This document shows positions 22,668-36,156 of a stretch of DNA of 64,000 bases, in pieces (the first letter of the stretch is position 1; every line of letters begins with the position of its first letter). This DNA comes from Phoronis australis (Eukaryota; Phoronida; Phoronidae), in NCBI GenBank assembly GCA_002633005.1, contig NMRA01000628.1:166359-230358 (forward strand), written 5' to 3'. A program made the translations under genes and the position numbers. The notes below the pieces were generated by a model. The model ran no database searches. It was not told the DNA's origin and was given only the letters and a program-made list of their open reading frames with translations.

Positions 22668-24562
22668 AATCTTTGAGAAGATCATTGCTCAAAGTATTCT
22701 TACATTTCTCAAACAAAACAACTTGATCTATCATCGTCAATTTGGTTTTATTGCGTGGGAACAGCACCGTGGCACAACTTGTTGAAATAGTACATGAGAT
22801 TCATTTACATTTTGAGAAGGGAGAGAGTGTCAGGTCCATTTTTCTAGATATAGCTTCTGCTTTCGACTGTGTCCCTCACGACCTTCTACTTCACAAACTT
22901 CGATTCTATGGCATTACTGGTAATCTTTTAAACATGATCACCTCATATCTCTCCGAAAGAACATACAGTGTTCGTGTCGATGGCGTACTTTCAACTTTAT
23001 CCCCTCCTGGATTTGTAAACGCAGGTGTACCGCAGGGTAGCGTATTGGGCCCTCTTCTCTTCTTGGTTTATATTAATGACCTTCCTGATAACCTGTCATG
23101 TAGCACATACCTTTATGCAGATGACACGGCGCTTTTTTACCCCTTCGCAGGGAGCAGCCCTGAATGTTCTTTGCAGCTTCAACACGACTTAAATAAACTA
23201 AGCTATTGGTCACAAGAATGGAGAATGAATTTTAAACCAGAAAAAAGCGTTGACCTTACCTTCTCCAAATCTATTAATGCTCTCTTCCTTGTTGACCCGT
23301 CTTATGACCTTAAACTTAATGATGAAATCATTCCTAGAAAACAGTCGCACAGACATCTGGGTATACTGTTAGATGAAAAACTCTCATTCACCCCTCACGT
23401 TCGGGAGCTCGTACAAAAAACTCAGGAACTAATTAACCCACTTAAGCTTGTCTCTCGTCATCTGAATTCTACACATTTAGAAGTTTTGTTCAAGTCCTTT
23501 GTACTTCCACACATTGATTATTGTGATATTATATATCAGTCTGCCAATACGGGTGCACTCCAACATTTGGAGAAGTTACAATATCAAGCCGCCTTACTCA
23601 TAACTGGAGCTTACAGGGGATCCAATAGTGTTAAGGTTTTGAATAATCTCAAGTGGCCCAAACTGTCTACTCGACGCAATCTTCACATGACCACATTTAC
23701 GTTCAAGGTAATAAACAATGTCAACAACGTGTCTGTCAAAAAAATATTTGATCTATATATTAGACAAGGCCATCGTAGTGATTTGAGATTCTCCACCCCA
23801 TATGCAATTCCTCCGTCGTTCAGTCAGGCATTCAGAAGGTCTACAGTCATGATGTGCATCAACAACTGGAATTCTCTTCCAGTCTCTGTTAAGGAAAGCA
23901 ACTCTTTTACGAGTATAAAAAATAATTTTAGAACTGTTTTTCATAATTTTGATAACTCAACACCCTTGACTCAATTCTCCCTTACCCGCGATAACGAAAT
24001 AGCATTGTACAGATCAAGATGTGGCCTTTTCCTCAACTCTGACAAGTTCAGGCACAACTTTAGTAATGTATCTCCAAACTGTAAATGTGGTGACCATCAA
24101 TCTTATCCTCATATTTTCTTCAAATGTCCCCTCATCGAATCCCTGAGAGACTCACTCTTTCGTGCACTCAATGATAACCAATCAATTGTTAACGCTCTCA
24201 ATTCTTGTAATAACATCCCTACTAGAGTTACATTGTTACTGAATGGTAGTCCTAACCTTGACTTTGTTCTCAACGAATTCCTCCTAAGCAACGTTAGCAA
24301 ATTTTTATGTACCGTTTATCAATATTGTTGCATCTGATTTCCCTACATGAATCTGTAAATATTTTTGTTTTTATATATCTGTAATAGCATGTCTAAGTAT
24401 TGGAATACTTATTTTAGATACTACTTAATAGTATATACCTCTATGTATATAAGTTTCTTTTATGAATTGTTTACAACCCAGATATAATGCTTCGCGGTTT
24501 CTGGGTTTGTTATTATTTCTTTGTATATTCTGTGTATCCTTCAATAAATATATATCACAGTG
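22668..24562 (+). mobile_element. 5'-truncated LINE (non-LTR retrotransposon), Jockey/CR1-like
   Basis: The insert is bounded by a 14-bp direct repeat (AATATATATTTTAA at 22654-22667 and 24563-24576), a clear target-site duplication. It starts inside the reverse-transcriptase domain (reading KIFEKIIAQ), so the 5' UTR, any ORF1 and the endonuclease are missing, as expected from incomplete target-primed reverse transcription. The 3' end carries a 220-bp AT-rich tail with AATAAA at 24543-24548. The element sits inside the second copy of a tandemly duplicated repeat, whose sequence resumes immediately after it. Confidence 0.9.
22742..24337 (+). pseudogene. LINE reverse transcriptase ORF, truncated and frameshifted
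   Basis: An open frame of 531 codons without an ATG at its start. The RT palm is visible: FLDIASAFD (first catalytic Asp), GVPQGSVLGPLLF and YADD at residues 125-128. Thumb-region signatures follow (HLGILLD, and SFVLPHIDYCD near residue 260). The C-terminus carries a Cys/His motif, C-x-C-x7-H-x4-C, at 447-462, common in Jockey/CR1-group LINEs. Upstream, the RT continues in another frame from the insertion edge up to QFGF (about 22749), so one small frameshift lies at 22747-22754. With 5' truncation and this frameshift the copy cannot encode a full enzyme. The otherwise intact frame indicates a fairly recent insertion. Confidence 0.9.
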
Positions 24563-25194
24563 AATATATATTTTAATTTGTATTGGGAATTTCAGGGTCA
24601 CAGCTCGACAAATGAATATTTCACAGAAAGAACCAGATGGGTTCCTTAACTACATGTATAAGAGATAACACACACGTTTACGATACCCAATGTGTAAATG
24701 AGTATCGGATATTAAGTGGCACAGGTTAGCATAGTACCAAATGGTTACATAATACCAAAAGGGTATTGACCGATTGCCCAGCAAGTGGGTCGAGCAAAAC
24801 GGAAAATTCAATAACAAGTACCAAATGGGTACAAACTGCCATATGGGCAAATATCATATAAAGTACCAAACAGCCAACTGGGCTATAACAACATGCAAAG
24901 CAGGTTCCGGACAAGCTGATTTAGCAGACCAGCCGGAGTGATAAAAATAGACATTGTAAGGAACGTGATGTTGCGGCTCAGTATGTTCCACACGGGGTAT
25001 CAAATTGTCTAATTGGGAAAACGAGTGAATGTTCTGTTGCTTGAGGCTGGGCCAACAGGAAGCTGGAGAGAAGAAACAAACAGCGCTACCATCGGACTAG
25101 GTAGGAACTAACTAGGAGTTGCATATGAAGCATGAAGGGCTGTAGAATGTTATTTGCCCAAATAATAGGATTTATATCAGAGTGCCACTTATCG

Positions 25195-28100
25195 TGTTCT
25201 AGGCAAGCAGTTAGCTTTGGTAAATCTAGGGCTGTGTTCAAGTCGAATAATGCATGGGAATTGGCCTTAATTGCTCCAGTAAGACCTATAAGTTAAGCCA
25301 GCCTTCTGATGACGAACTTCAATTTTTTGTAGTTTCATTGCGTAAAGGTAGCTTTCATCTAATTTTAGACGTAGCATGATCACTAAGCTGTTGTATGGCT
25401 GGTGTAGTGGCAACAAAATGGCCATTTCCAAAAATACTTAAAATTGTTCTTTAAAGCTTCATAAATCCAAGTATCATATTTGAACAACTGCAAAAAGCTG
25501 TCCCTAAACCTGCAGGCATAGTGTATACTAGAGATTCTCAACAAAAAGTAATTCAACTGTTTATTTTTTTCGTGACAACAGCTCGAACGAAGCTTTGAGT
25601 TCAGTAATCTAGTGCCCCTCCCTGCATGTGCCAATCTAATATTTCAATTTTGGAGAGAATTTCAGTTAAACGCCAGCCTATGGGTATATGAACAACAAAA
25701 AATTACCTATGGTACGAAACAAAACGGTATCCATTATAGGTCGAAATGAACGAAAAATTATAAAATTGTCCTTAAAAACAATTTTCGGGGACTACCGTTA
25801 GTGGTGGGATCCAGCAGATGCCGAGACAAAGGCGCCCTGCCGAGTGAAACTCCGAAGTCAAAATCAGATAGGCTTACACTATAGCCACCAAAGTGAAAAG
25901 TACGTATCTTGCGGGAACAAACATATTTGTGTTTAGTTTTCGAGTTATCCAGCAACATTGCCAAGTTTAGCTGCTCGTGTGGCCGTCTACACAGTTTGGA
26001 CCATCGTTTACACAGTCGACATCACTTTTCTACTTAGGGAATGCCCAAAAACGTGACTTGATATTCTTCTCGAGCTGCATAACCGGCTTTCAGAATTACA
26101 CAAGCCGTTTCCCTATTCTTACCACAAATTTCTTGAGCTATAGATTAAAATAAGCTTCACTGACAACGTGTTGTTTGTCGGAGAAAATGGCGTCTCATAA
26201 ACGGTATGTCAAGAATGCTGCGTTGTGATTGGTCAGTTAAGCCGTCAGTCATAATCCTGGAGATAGGTCGATTATTTCTTGTATCTTAGAACCAACGTGA
26301 CCGCTGTGAGCACTGTGAAAAAGTACAGGTGTAATTTGCCAACCTTCTGTTTTGGGTCTAAAATTAGCAAAATCTTCTTTTTGATTGTTAGTACCAGTAT
26401 GCCCATGCCGAAATACCGCAGCGGTACCCAAATTCTGCGGTATTTGCTAATGCCAGTGAAATGTACAATACTTTGTCATTAACTAAGTTGCAATGCTCAC
26501 ATAGAAATGAGATTGTCGTGAACATTTGTTTTATACGTTTAAGGTTAACTAAGTTAAGTATTGGCGGAATAACCATTTGAAAACTAGGTGAGTGCAACGA
26601 GTTTTTCTGCATTCACCAAATCGCCGGGAGAGTTGAATTCGACAAGTTGACAAATAATGTTTGTTGCTTCTAACCTGTAAAGGTAATGTAATACTCTGAG
26701 AGACCCCATCACTGCATCATGGTCATTAATTTCGAAGTGGATCGATAAACGGATTCAGTTCGGTTTGCATTTGTCGAAAAATTGACGTGGCCGATTATGG
26801 GTTAAAATATTGACTTTTGCTTGTTAATTTGTCGCTGAATTTCATCCAATAGGAAACATTCTAAATACAGCACTTTAGCTTACATGGATGAAGCGCAATT
26901 TGTTTCATGAACATTTTGAAACATTGGATGTCTCTGTGTGAATCATATGAATAACCCACCGCACAGCAGTGATAATCTGATGATATCGTGCACTGGTCGT
27001 AAAGAATTTTTAATAATTGCATTGAATCCGTTCAAGAATGCAGAACGGTGTCCGCCAACTAACTTATAGCCACCTAGCAACAAGGCACATTTCCTCATGG
27101 CGCTGGTATAACTCAGAGAAAAATAATTGCACATTTCCGTCACCGTGACTCACATCAAAATCTAGACATATGATAATTACTTGGAGTTCCCTTATTCATT
27201 CCAAGTACAACGATAAATGGAGAAAAGAGTTGGATGCCCAGCAAAGCTCACCTGCACTTCATGGAATGACTGATACTCATTTTACAAAGACCTCAGGTGA
27301 AGAAAGCAAAAATTGTCTAATAAGTGTTTTTTTTTAATTTTTACTGAGATTGTTCAAATAGAAAATTTTGAAGTGTAGCTGTTCTATCTTCCGAAGTCTG
27401 AAGGCTGCTGTAACATGTTTAAACCTATGATAAAGACTTATTTCAATTTAAAAAATCATAATTTTACTTTATAAAATGAGCATTTCCAGATACAAGAAGT
27501 AACATTTTTTAAGTTTAGAGGTAAAGTTTTACCACTGCTAGTGGAAATTGGCCGTTTGTGTATTTCCACACCTGTTGAAGTGAGTTTGTGTGATTTTTTC
27601 TCTAGGTTCAAATATTTTCCTTTGCTCTTGTTTTGTTAACACTGATCTCAGAACAGCATTATCGATTCGTAATGGTTTGTCTTTCCCGGGTGACTTAAGA
27701 CTCAGTCAGTTGGTTTTCTTAATAACAAACACCAATATGAATAAACTTGTTAAAAATGTTCTTTAGAACGTATTTCTTAGGCGAAAAGCGTTGATCTTTA
27801 ATGGCGTCCATGAGTGAAAATGTTGCCCAGATTTTGTTGTATGTTTGTCGGTTATTTTGTTTTTAATGAAATTGTGATTTAAAACCTGAACATACAAGTA
27901 ATTGCGTGGTAATTGCTACTCAACATCTTCATCAATCATAGTTGAGTAAAATCATGCCAGCTCGTTATACATGTACCTTTTATTGACGGCGCAGGTTTTT
28001 GATACGTGGACAGTGCTCTGTATAAAACATGCCGCGTGGCTGGACCGGCATGGCTGAAACTGGCGAAATTCTCCAATGTTGCATCGCCAGAAATGGGTTA

Positions 28101-31100
28101 GGTAAAATTGTGAAGATAAAGAGGTATTGTAGGCGACTGTGAGGGTGACTTTGAGGGGTGATTCTGAGAATTGACGGTGACGGAAGATTGTGAGGTGTTG
28201 CCGCGAGGGGTGATTGTGCCGTGTGGATGCATCAGGTGATTCTGAGGGGTAATTTGGCTAACTTCGGAAACACTCCGAAATGGTGAATCGGATTCTTTAA
28301 AATATTTAGATAATATGCTTTGTGCACTGGTCTCAAAAACTATGCTTGAAATTGTTTTTAAAATGTTCCATTTTTGCATAAGAAGCTACAGTGTATCGAA
28401 AGACTTTCACGAAAAAACGTTTAGGAGAGAATATTTGAGAAAATTGTAGCACGGCTTTTTAGATCTCATTTTGAATATTTACATCAAATAAGAGTTGACC
28501 ATGTTAATGGTGGATTTGTTTTGCTGTCAATGTTCTTTTCGTTTTTGCTAAATTTTACAAAAATATCACGTCCACGTGTCCCGATTATTGGTAGATTGGT
28601 AAAAGTGCATCCTGATTTTAGAGCTTTATCCGGTTTAAAATCTATATTTTCTTGATAATTAGCTAAAATACAGACTTGCCAATAAGACCCTACATAAGCC
28701 TAAGAAATTCGACACAGTTTTCACAATGCAGCAAAGAAGCTGTTATATCTCGAAATATGAAAATATTATTTGTGATTTATAATAATGGAATGTTTAATTT
28801 GAAAAAAAATGTTGACTTTGCGACACGCTTTTGCTGCTTAAGTGCTCAATAATAGCGCAGACAGATAAATTTTAGACGTACTTTACATCAAACAAAATGA
28901 CATAAACACATTAACTTAGACATAACTGCCTAGATTGACCAGACACTCCAAAACATACAGTCAATTAAGTTTCCACTGCTTCCTGAATTTTGTGTAGTTA
29001 ATTTTTGTGTTTACTCGTCAATATTATGAGCTATCAATGGTTTTCCTAATATTGATTAATTCTAACAATTTATCCGAAAATGTAGTCTGATCCAGCGGAG
29101 CAGTCGTGACCTTGATATTTTTTGTAGGGACTGTACTTGCTGGATCAGCCTCAGTGCGGAAACAATCCTCGAATTCCAGGGGTCACGGTCAAACGATATA
29201 CTGGTTGAGCCACATTGGATCCCACTCGATAGATGGCAATATACAAAATCTGACAAAAACAGTGAGAATTTTGATACAAATCAAAAAACGAAATGAATTT
29301 TTTCATAGCTTTGGTCAAAGTTGATAACTTCCCCAAAGGTTATTTTATCCTAAATACAATTTTATTTGCCATAAAACCGGCAATGGACTGTAAAACATAA
29401 AATGACATCGTGTCATGAAAATATTCCGTTTTCAAATGGGCATTTCAATCATCTGGGTGCTTTTCCTTAATCCATTTAAATTCCACAATTTTTGGTGCCA
29501 GAAGTTTTTCTGTTTCAGCGATGCCTCCATATTTTTACAGACATCTTGTAAGAAAAGTATGTGAAAATAGAAAAATCAGCTGCAAATTAAAACTGTGTCA
29601 CACTTTGTTAAAGCTTTATGTTTGACTGCACGTTACCTATACAAGTAAAAGCCAACGTTAGAGCCCGCAGATGTAACCCACTGCTCGTCGTTACTGAACG
29701 GCAACTCGTGAAATGCGACTTGTCGAAAATCTCAGTTCGCCAAAGGAAAACTGAGGTCGAGACAAAACTGACCGAAAGAAAAGAAAAAAACAACCTAGTA
29801 TCGTTGTCGGCACTTTAAAATATTAGGCATACCTTTTCCATTTCTCTTGAAAATATGTACAATTCGGCCTCTAATTCATATAATTAATCCCTCTTGCCAA
29901 CAGTGAACGCCAGCGGTGGAAAACAGTAGAGGTGCGCATTCCCTTGTCCGACGTTGCCCATTTTTGCAGAACAATTCCGACTTCCGTCTTTTTACTTCCT
30001 GTCATCATTTGAGCCCGTGTTTGATGTGTGCTGACTAGTGAGGATGGCAAATGAACTAATTTTACTAACAATTGTGAACCAAAGGTATTTAACCCAGGAA
30101 AAACATCATGAATTTTAGGTTTGGAAGTCACCACAAACTTTGAAAGGAATTTCGTGTGAATTAAATGCCTGGCTTTGCTACTCACTGTGCTGACTTTAGA
30201 TTTTCCCAGGTTTCCAAGCATCATCTGAAGTCGCATTGAACTGACTAGGAGCAACTGAAATAATCAACGCTCTTCCCAAGCATATAAATTGCTCTTCCAG
30301 AGCGTTAAGTCACCACTCTCTTACCTTTTTTGAACTAAAACAGTTGCAATATAACTCCTGGAGTTGCTTCGAGTGACATAATCTCATAAGAACAGAAACT
30401 AACCATCCGTGACTCACAGTTTAACTTGGCCTGCGTTAAAACAATAACGTTATGACGGCTCTTCACAGGAATAGAAAATGGATCCGTTATGTAATTAAGG
30501 AAATGATTTAATAAGGTTATAACAACACGTTGGGCATCTAGTCACAACTTGATTTTTTAAAGAAGACGCCGGTTTATCGTCCCTTTAGTAGGGCCCGACT
30601 GTAGAAGCGTGCAGAAAAAAAAATCATTTTGTGTAGCGTGCATTTTATCTACATGTACGCGTGATGCTCCTGATTTGAAGCAAACGTATACAACGTAGTT
30701 CAGACAAGTGTCAGCGAACACTGACAGATAAAAACCCGATTCTTTGCATTTGTCTTTATTTCTCCAAAGCTTGTATTTGTAACAATTAACAAAATCATGT
30801 TTAGATATTTAAACAACTGATCATTACACCATATTACAAGTTAACAGAACATGACCTCTATTACACAGCCATTCCACGTATAACAACACATCGTACTTTA
30901 ACAACAGAAAGTATCAAAAATAGACTACACTTATATGTACATGTACTCTTGTCCAATTCACTTACATCTACGTGAATAGTTTTTTTATTTTCGGTTAATG
31001 CACGCAATAGACCTGGCTGCTTCTCAAAAAGTCGTTTGTGTTTTGGCTAAAAACCAGTCAATAGATGACTTGCCGAGTTTCATGAAGCCAGGCGAAAGAT

Positions 31101-32210
31101 ATAAGTGTCATAAAATATCTACAAGTTCAAGACAAAAGACAGAATTGCGTAGCCAGCCAAAGAGCATATTAAGAGCCTAAGTCAAATAACGAAAACTCAG
31201 CTGTTGTACTTTTATGGTCACACACCTGACTTTTGGGTCACGTGACGGCAATTTCTAGTTACAGATAAAGTCTGATTGTGACGTCACCACACCCGGTACA
31301 TCGTGTGTTAACAAGCAATTTACGACTTATCAATGGGTAATTGAGGTTTTGTTCAGGCGCTCCATGCTTTTTCATCTTAAACAAGATATCGTTTTGGTTC
31401 GTGTCGCGGGTGAAACTATTTCTGCATTTTTAAACAAGGCGAATTAGCGTTCCTAATTACAAAATCAAAAGAATGAGTCGGCAAGACTTCATCGATTACA
31501 CAGACGGGAGATTCGCTTCCGCTGATTCGAGTTCTTCTAGTTTAAATTTAGCGATTTTATCTTAATCTAGTCGGGTCTTTAAACAGAAAGATGTCAACGG
31601 GTATTTAAAATGACTATGACTAGTTTCAGGCATGTTTTCCTGTTTTCCAATGTTTGTTCCCACAGTACAATTACTACATGTAAATTCCTTCACTGTATTA
31701 CTATTACCGTTTTCTTAATTCCTAGTATAATCAAGGGCGCGTTTGCGTAAAAGCAAGATTCTCAGTGTGGTCACGTGGTCACTTGTACGTGTACTGTCAT
31801 GGCAATATCTCGCGAAGACTTGCTCATTCCTCGTACCAAAACGTGCTGTAACGTACGTAGCGCAGAATGGAATGAATCTTACCGTAAATTGTACATCAAG
31901 TCCTGTTTAAACACATTCATCTTGGAAATTTCATTAATAAGCTTGTCTCGTTCTCGGACCCCGCGTTTAACTTTTGATATACTCCACTTACATTTGCAAA
32001 TCTCCTTTCCAGTTAAAAGTGGTTTCAGAGGTTAGAAAGAATGGCAGATAGTTGAGACGACCAGAGCATCAGATGACCATCCGTGACATGACAACACGCT
32101 TAGCTTGCACTCAAGCAATAACGCCTTGTGAATTCTTCCCAAGCCTAGAAATCACCTCCAATTAGTTAAGGAGTAATCTGAGGCCAATTTCTTGACGGTA
32201 AGTGGTCCAA
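25195..32210. other. About 7 kb without a recognisable gene
   Basis: AT-rich. It contains the G-rich minisatellite at 28.1 kb and short hairpins such as CTGATCCAGC/GCTGGATCAG at about 29,088 and 29,137. The largest frame (29871-30254, minus, 127 codons) is basic and unrecognised. Confidence 0.45.
28137..28262 (+). repeat. Degenerate G-rich minisatellite
   Basis: Variants of GAGGGGTGATTCTGAG recur (for example near 28,153, 28,205 and 28,237) in an otherwise AT-rich area. No fixed period. Confidence 0.55.
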
Positions 32211-32213
32211 AGT

Positions 32214-32419
32214 CATGCGCGCACCAAGAGGGACTCCGGGGGGGGGCTCTATTTCGCGAAGTGGGCAAAAAGCTCCGCCACATAGAAAAGAGAACTCCGA
32301 AAAAAGTAGAAAACGATACACAGACCATTAAAAACGCAAGAAGTACCCAAATTTGGCGTTTTTTTAGTAAAAAGTGTACATTCATTTGAACCCCCATTTT
32401 TAGGCTAGGTACGCGCATG
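32214..32419 (-). mobile_element. MITE family M1, copy B
   Basis: Ends CATGCGCGCACC and GGTACGCGCATG. The body contains the family blocks AGTGGGCAAAAAGCTCCGCC and TTTTTTTAGTAAAAAGTG in reverse orientation, plus a nine-base G run near one end. It lies about 0.8 kb downstream of the last exon of the synaptotagmin-like gene. Confidence 0.8.
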
Positions 32420-33246
32420 AAATTAACACTTAGTTTATTTGACAGAACTGTGTTTGCCGCCGTTTTAAAGAAGGAATCGCTTCGAAATATCGTCTCAAAT
32501 GCCATGTTGTCAATCAAATGTGTTGCGCGATTTGGTGTTTTTGATAAATTCCTTGCGCCTCAGCCCACTATCCTAGTCCATGCGTCTATGAATTTTAGTA
32601 AGATTACGAGCAATGGCGTCATGTGGCATATATCAGCAGTAACCACAAAACTCTGAAAATAACAGCCCTCATCAACAGTGACAACCAATTGCCAATGTTC
32701 GCCAACTACAATTTTTTTCAGAACATGTCTATGAAACTCAGATTCTTTAAATTCAGCCTTCTGGTATCCATTTAGCAAAAGCACGTTAGTAAGTTTTCGA
32801 GCGTTCTCGCGAGATGCCTTTCTCTCGGCGTGTGGTTTTGCGTGGTCTTGCGCTTTCCAGCCACGAACATTGCTCTAGAGAACGTAACACAGGTAGTCTT
32901 ATAAAAATAAAGGTAAGGCAAATAAGCCGTTAATCACGTACTTAAGCATCTAAATTCAGTTCTGGTGGTGTCATGCAGTAGACAGATGGTGCTTTAAAGA
33001 CATACACTGTAGGACATGTGTCCGATTGCAAATTTGTAACGGGAAACGAAAGCACAGGTAATGTTGACGGTATGTTGTAATAATTGTGACCATTACGGTC
33101 CCTGTTTTCGTATTGTATGCTGAAGCCTGACATCGTTCCAACTCACACTTTGTTCGCTTCTCGTTGTGACAGTAAAGTCTAACATTAATGAGGAGTTCCA
33201 ACAGATCGTCACAACCCGCCACAGCAAATGGAACGTCCTCTTTTGT

Positions 33247-33563
33247 TCAGTACACGATAACAGGAGTAATATCATGCCACCTAGCGGTCTCGAGCGCTCG
33301 TGGCATCAAAGCTTCGTCCCAGTGGGCGATGCCAGCCTTGCTTGTGTTAGGACCTATAGCCACGTGGCCGATGATATCGTCCTTCTTGTAGATTTTCCCC
33401 CTCATCAAAACCAGATCAAATGAATAGCAGCTCATCTCTTTGTCAGATGGTAAGTCGAAGAGGAATGCTTCGTTCCAGACTGGTGAAAAGCCATTTTGGA
33501 AGCGCGTGCTCCTCGAGCGGACAAGTTGTCCCTTCTTTAGAAAATTGATTATGACGTAATGAT
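33247..33563 (-). CDS. Last coding exon of the synaptotagmin-like gene: second half of C2B
   Basis: The acceptor TTTTTTCAG (CAG at 33564-33566) opens the exon in phase 1. The reading frame gives HYVIINFLKKG, then FSPVWNEAFLFDLP, DDIIGHVAIG, HWDEAL and ARWHDI, closing with TGA at 33247-33249. The N-P-x-[WY]-N-E-A-x-x-F-D signature, the IIG strand and the terminal WH motif are all hallmarks of the synaptotagmin C2B domain. The Ca2+-binding loop that normally reads D-x-D is here LMRGKIYKKDD, so the key aspartates are replaced. The frame is open upstream of the acceptor for some way, but that part does not resemble a C2 domain and is taken as intron. Confidence 0.85.
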
Positions 33564-36118
33564 CTGAAAAAAGAAATCGGTATATAGATTTAAAATTAAT
33601 CGGGTACGAAAAACAAAGGTCTTGTTCGCAAGAATGCAGGTGACTCGTGTTTGTACAAAATGTTTTTAAAGCTTCTGTAAATTCCTTTAAAAACAAATTC
33701 GAAAATGTCGAAAATCGTCGAAACTTTGGAAAAAATAAATACTTGAAGTGTAAGTTTCACACAAATTGTTTCACGTTTTTGTCTTTACCTCGATAATCCT
33801 CTGAGGATTTTCGACGAATTTCTTCAACTTCGTTGAAAACTAATCTACCTCAATTTGCGGGACGACTTTCACTATCAAGTCGAAGTAAAGTCTCATCACG
33901 GGGCGTCAAATAGTTTCTAATGGCATTTTAGAATTGTAAATTCTTCAGCATCTTCACCACTGACGTTTGAGTTGACATCATAGGTGATTCATCAATAGGC
34001 AAGAATCTTTGTACATCTGACTGTGCATGTACTGCATCTGATGTCATCAGTTTAAAGGCAATAGTTTAGCCAAGCAGTTGAATTTTTAAAGGATGACAAT
34101 TGGCTGTACTCCCAGTACGTTTTGCTAACCTGGTATGACTACGGAAAACTTTTGGCCTCGTTTTGGGAGGTTATCTCCCCTGCGCACCACGACTTTCATT
34201 CGTTGCGCTAAAGGTTGATACTGAAGATGAATGAATAGCTGTCCCAATTCTTGTAACAGGAACTTGTCGGATGTTGACTTCTGAAACAGATTTAAAACTC
34301 CTTGAAGTTTGTTTCTTTATATCTCTGGCTATCTGCATAATTATACAACCAGTGCAAGAGAAATTCACATGGCATGAGTTTTAGCCAATCAGATACATGC
34401 ATCAGTTATACAGTGTAGCTGTTCTTGACGTAGCCTCGATCCGACCGCCGGTACACAGTCGGCGTCTAAAATACAGCCGCAACAGCCCGTTTCTTATTGC
34501 ATTGACTTCGTTACTTGGGAATTTGCTGCGTTAGATTTAGTCTAAAAACTTGACTTCTTCGCTATGAGTTGAATACTGTAGGTGGTGAAAATATATGCAA
34601 TCTACAGCACAATATTTATGTCAGAGCTGCGCGTTTGCTGCGAACTATCACTAGCGCAGTATACGCGAAAACTAAGGAGCGGCGATTAACGAGCGCTATC
34701 AACTTGGTACATGCAACTTAGTGGCAGATTTGATATCGTCGAGGTGATCATTCCCGTTTTCTTGCTGACTGAGGGAATTAGACTTTGTTGTAAAGTTACT
34801 CAACGTTATTTTTGCATAGGAACCCTTAAGACGACTTGGGAATCGGCTTGTCCTTACCGAGTCTATTCCTGCCCCCTTGACTGAGGCGCATACAAATAGC
34901 GCGGGACTTGGCTTCGGAGATCCATCATTTGGTCACATAAAGTGCGACCACAAGTTTTTTACTCCACTCATTGAGTGGGACGTTCGACCAAAGGAGTTAA
35001 CATTTTCAGCGGGTGTATTTCGGGTTATTGTCTCGTACACCTCATTTCAGGATCATGGACCAATACGTTAGCGAGTTTGAGACCAGTTTTACTTATTGAA
35101 AGCTTACCCAGCGCTGGCGTGAACTTGAGGTCGGAAATCGACACACAGAAGCCGTTTTAAAAGCTATTTTACGAAATGGGTACGTGGAACACGGCAGGTG
35201 ACATAATTGTATGGAAGACGTTACGAAGAAGTCTTGGAATTAGAGATGCATAAGGACAGTGAATTCTGGCAAACTTAAAAGAGAGGGAGCAACAGTTCTC
35301 ATGTTTAGGGCCCTCTCATCTGCAATGTTGCCTAAAGTAGAGGGTGAAAACGAGCCCAAAGCTGCGTCTCGAAATTCTAGCGTTCGATCCACCAAAACTA
35401 CGGGTGGTTTTGCAGTGGTGAACCCAGTCATTAAGGTAAAAATGAACTATATTCATGACGCTATCGTGCGCAATTAAGAAATCTAACCATGCGCGCACCC
35501 ACTTTAAAAATGAGGGACTCGAATTTATGAGAATGTGGACCTTTTACTAAGATTCCTGGTGTACGTTCAGAGCCATGAATTGCGCATGCGCCGAATTTTG
35601 TTAGTTCCTACCTTTTTAGTGGATCTTTGTTTCGTTTTTTACTTTTTTCGGAGTTTTTGTTTATCTGAGGCGAGACTTTTTGCCCACTTCTCCTACAGTG
35701 TACGTCATCGGGATCTTGCCCACAACATGACCTAATCAGCGACGGTGCACGGCATTTAATTAATAAATGGATTTTACGGTAGATAACGAACTCGTTACCA
35801 GAATCTTTAAGTGTCGGCTACTGCTGTATGGTGACTGTCAAACACACATCTTTCAATTGTGTATTACTTTAACTGTTTTCAAGCAATGTAGACTATTGTC
35901 TGTATGTCTTATTTCACAGGTCATTTCCTCAAAACGGGATCTATAATCAGAGTGGTTGGAATTTAGGATGCTTTAGAAGGAGAATATGACACCAACATAT
36001 TCATTATAAATGATGTACGTCCATTAATACATGTATTTATCTAAGCGTCATCATAGATACATGTACATCAGGGTTCAAAGTCAAATAGTTAAAACTGACT
36101 TGCGAGATACACCATTGC

Positions 36119-36156
<38 letters not shown>

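Larger units (their letters stand above)
22627..25190. repeat. Tandem repeat unit 2, split by the LINE and internally deleted
   Basis: The first 41 bases (22627-22667) precede the LINE and the rest (24577 to about 25190) follows it. It matches unit 1 but lacks about 250 bp corresponding to ~22,160-22,430. The last clear identity is the block ending GCCCAAATAATAGGATTTAT. Confidence 0.75.

Noticed and set aside
32971-33275. Frames downstream of the synaptotagmin stop as a C-terminal extension
   Set aside because: They lie in other frames after an in-frame TGA, and the C2B domain already ends normally with the WH motif.
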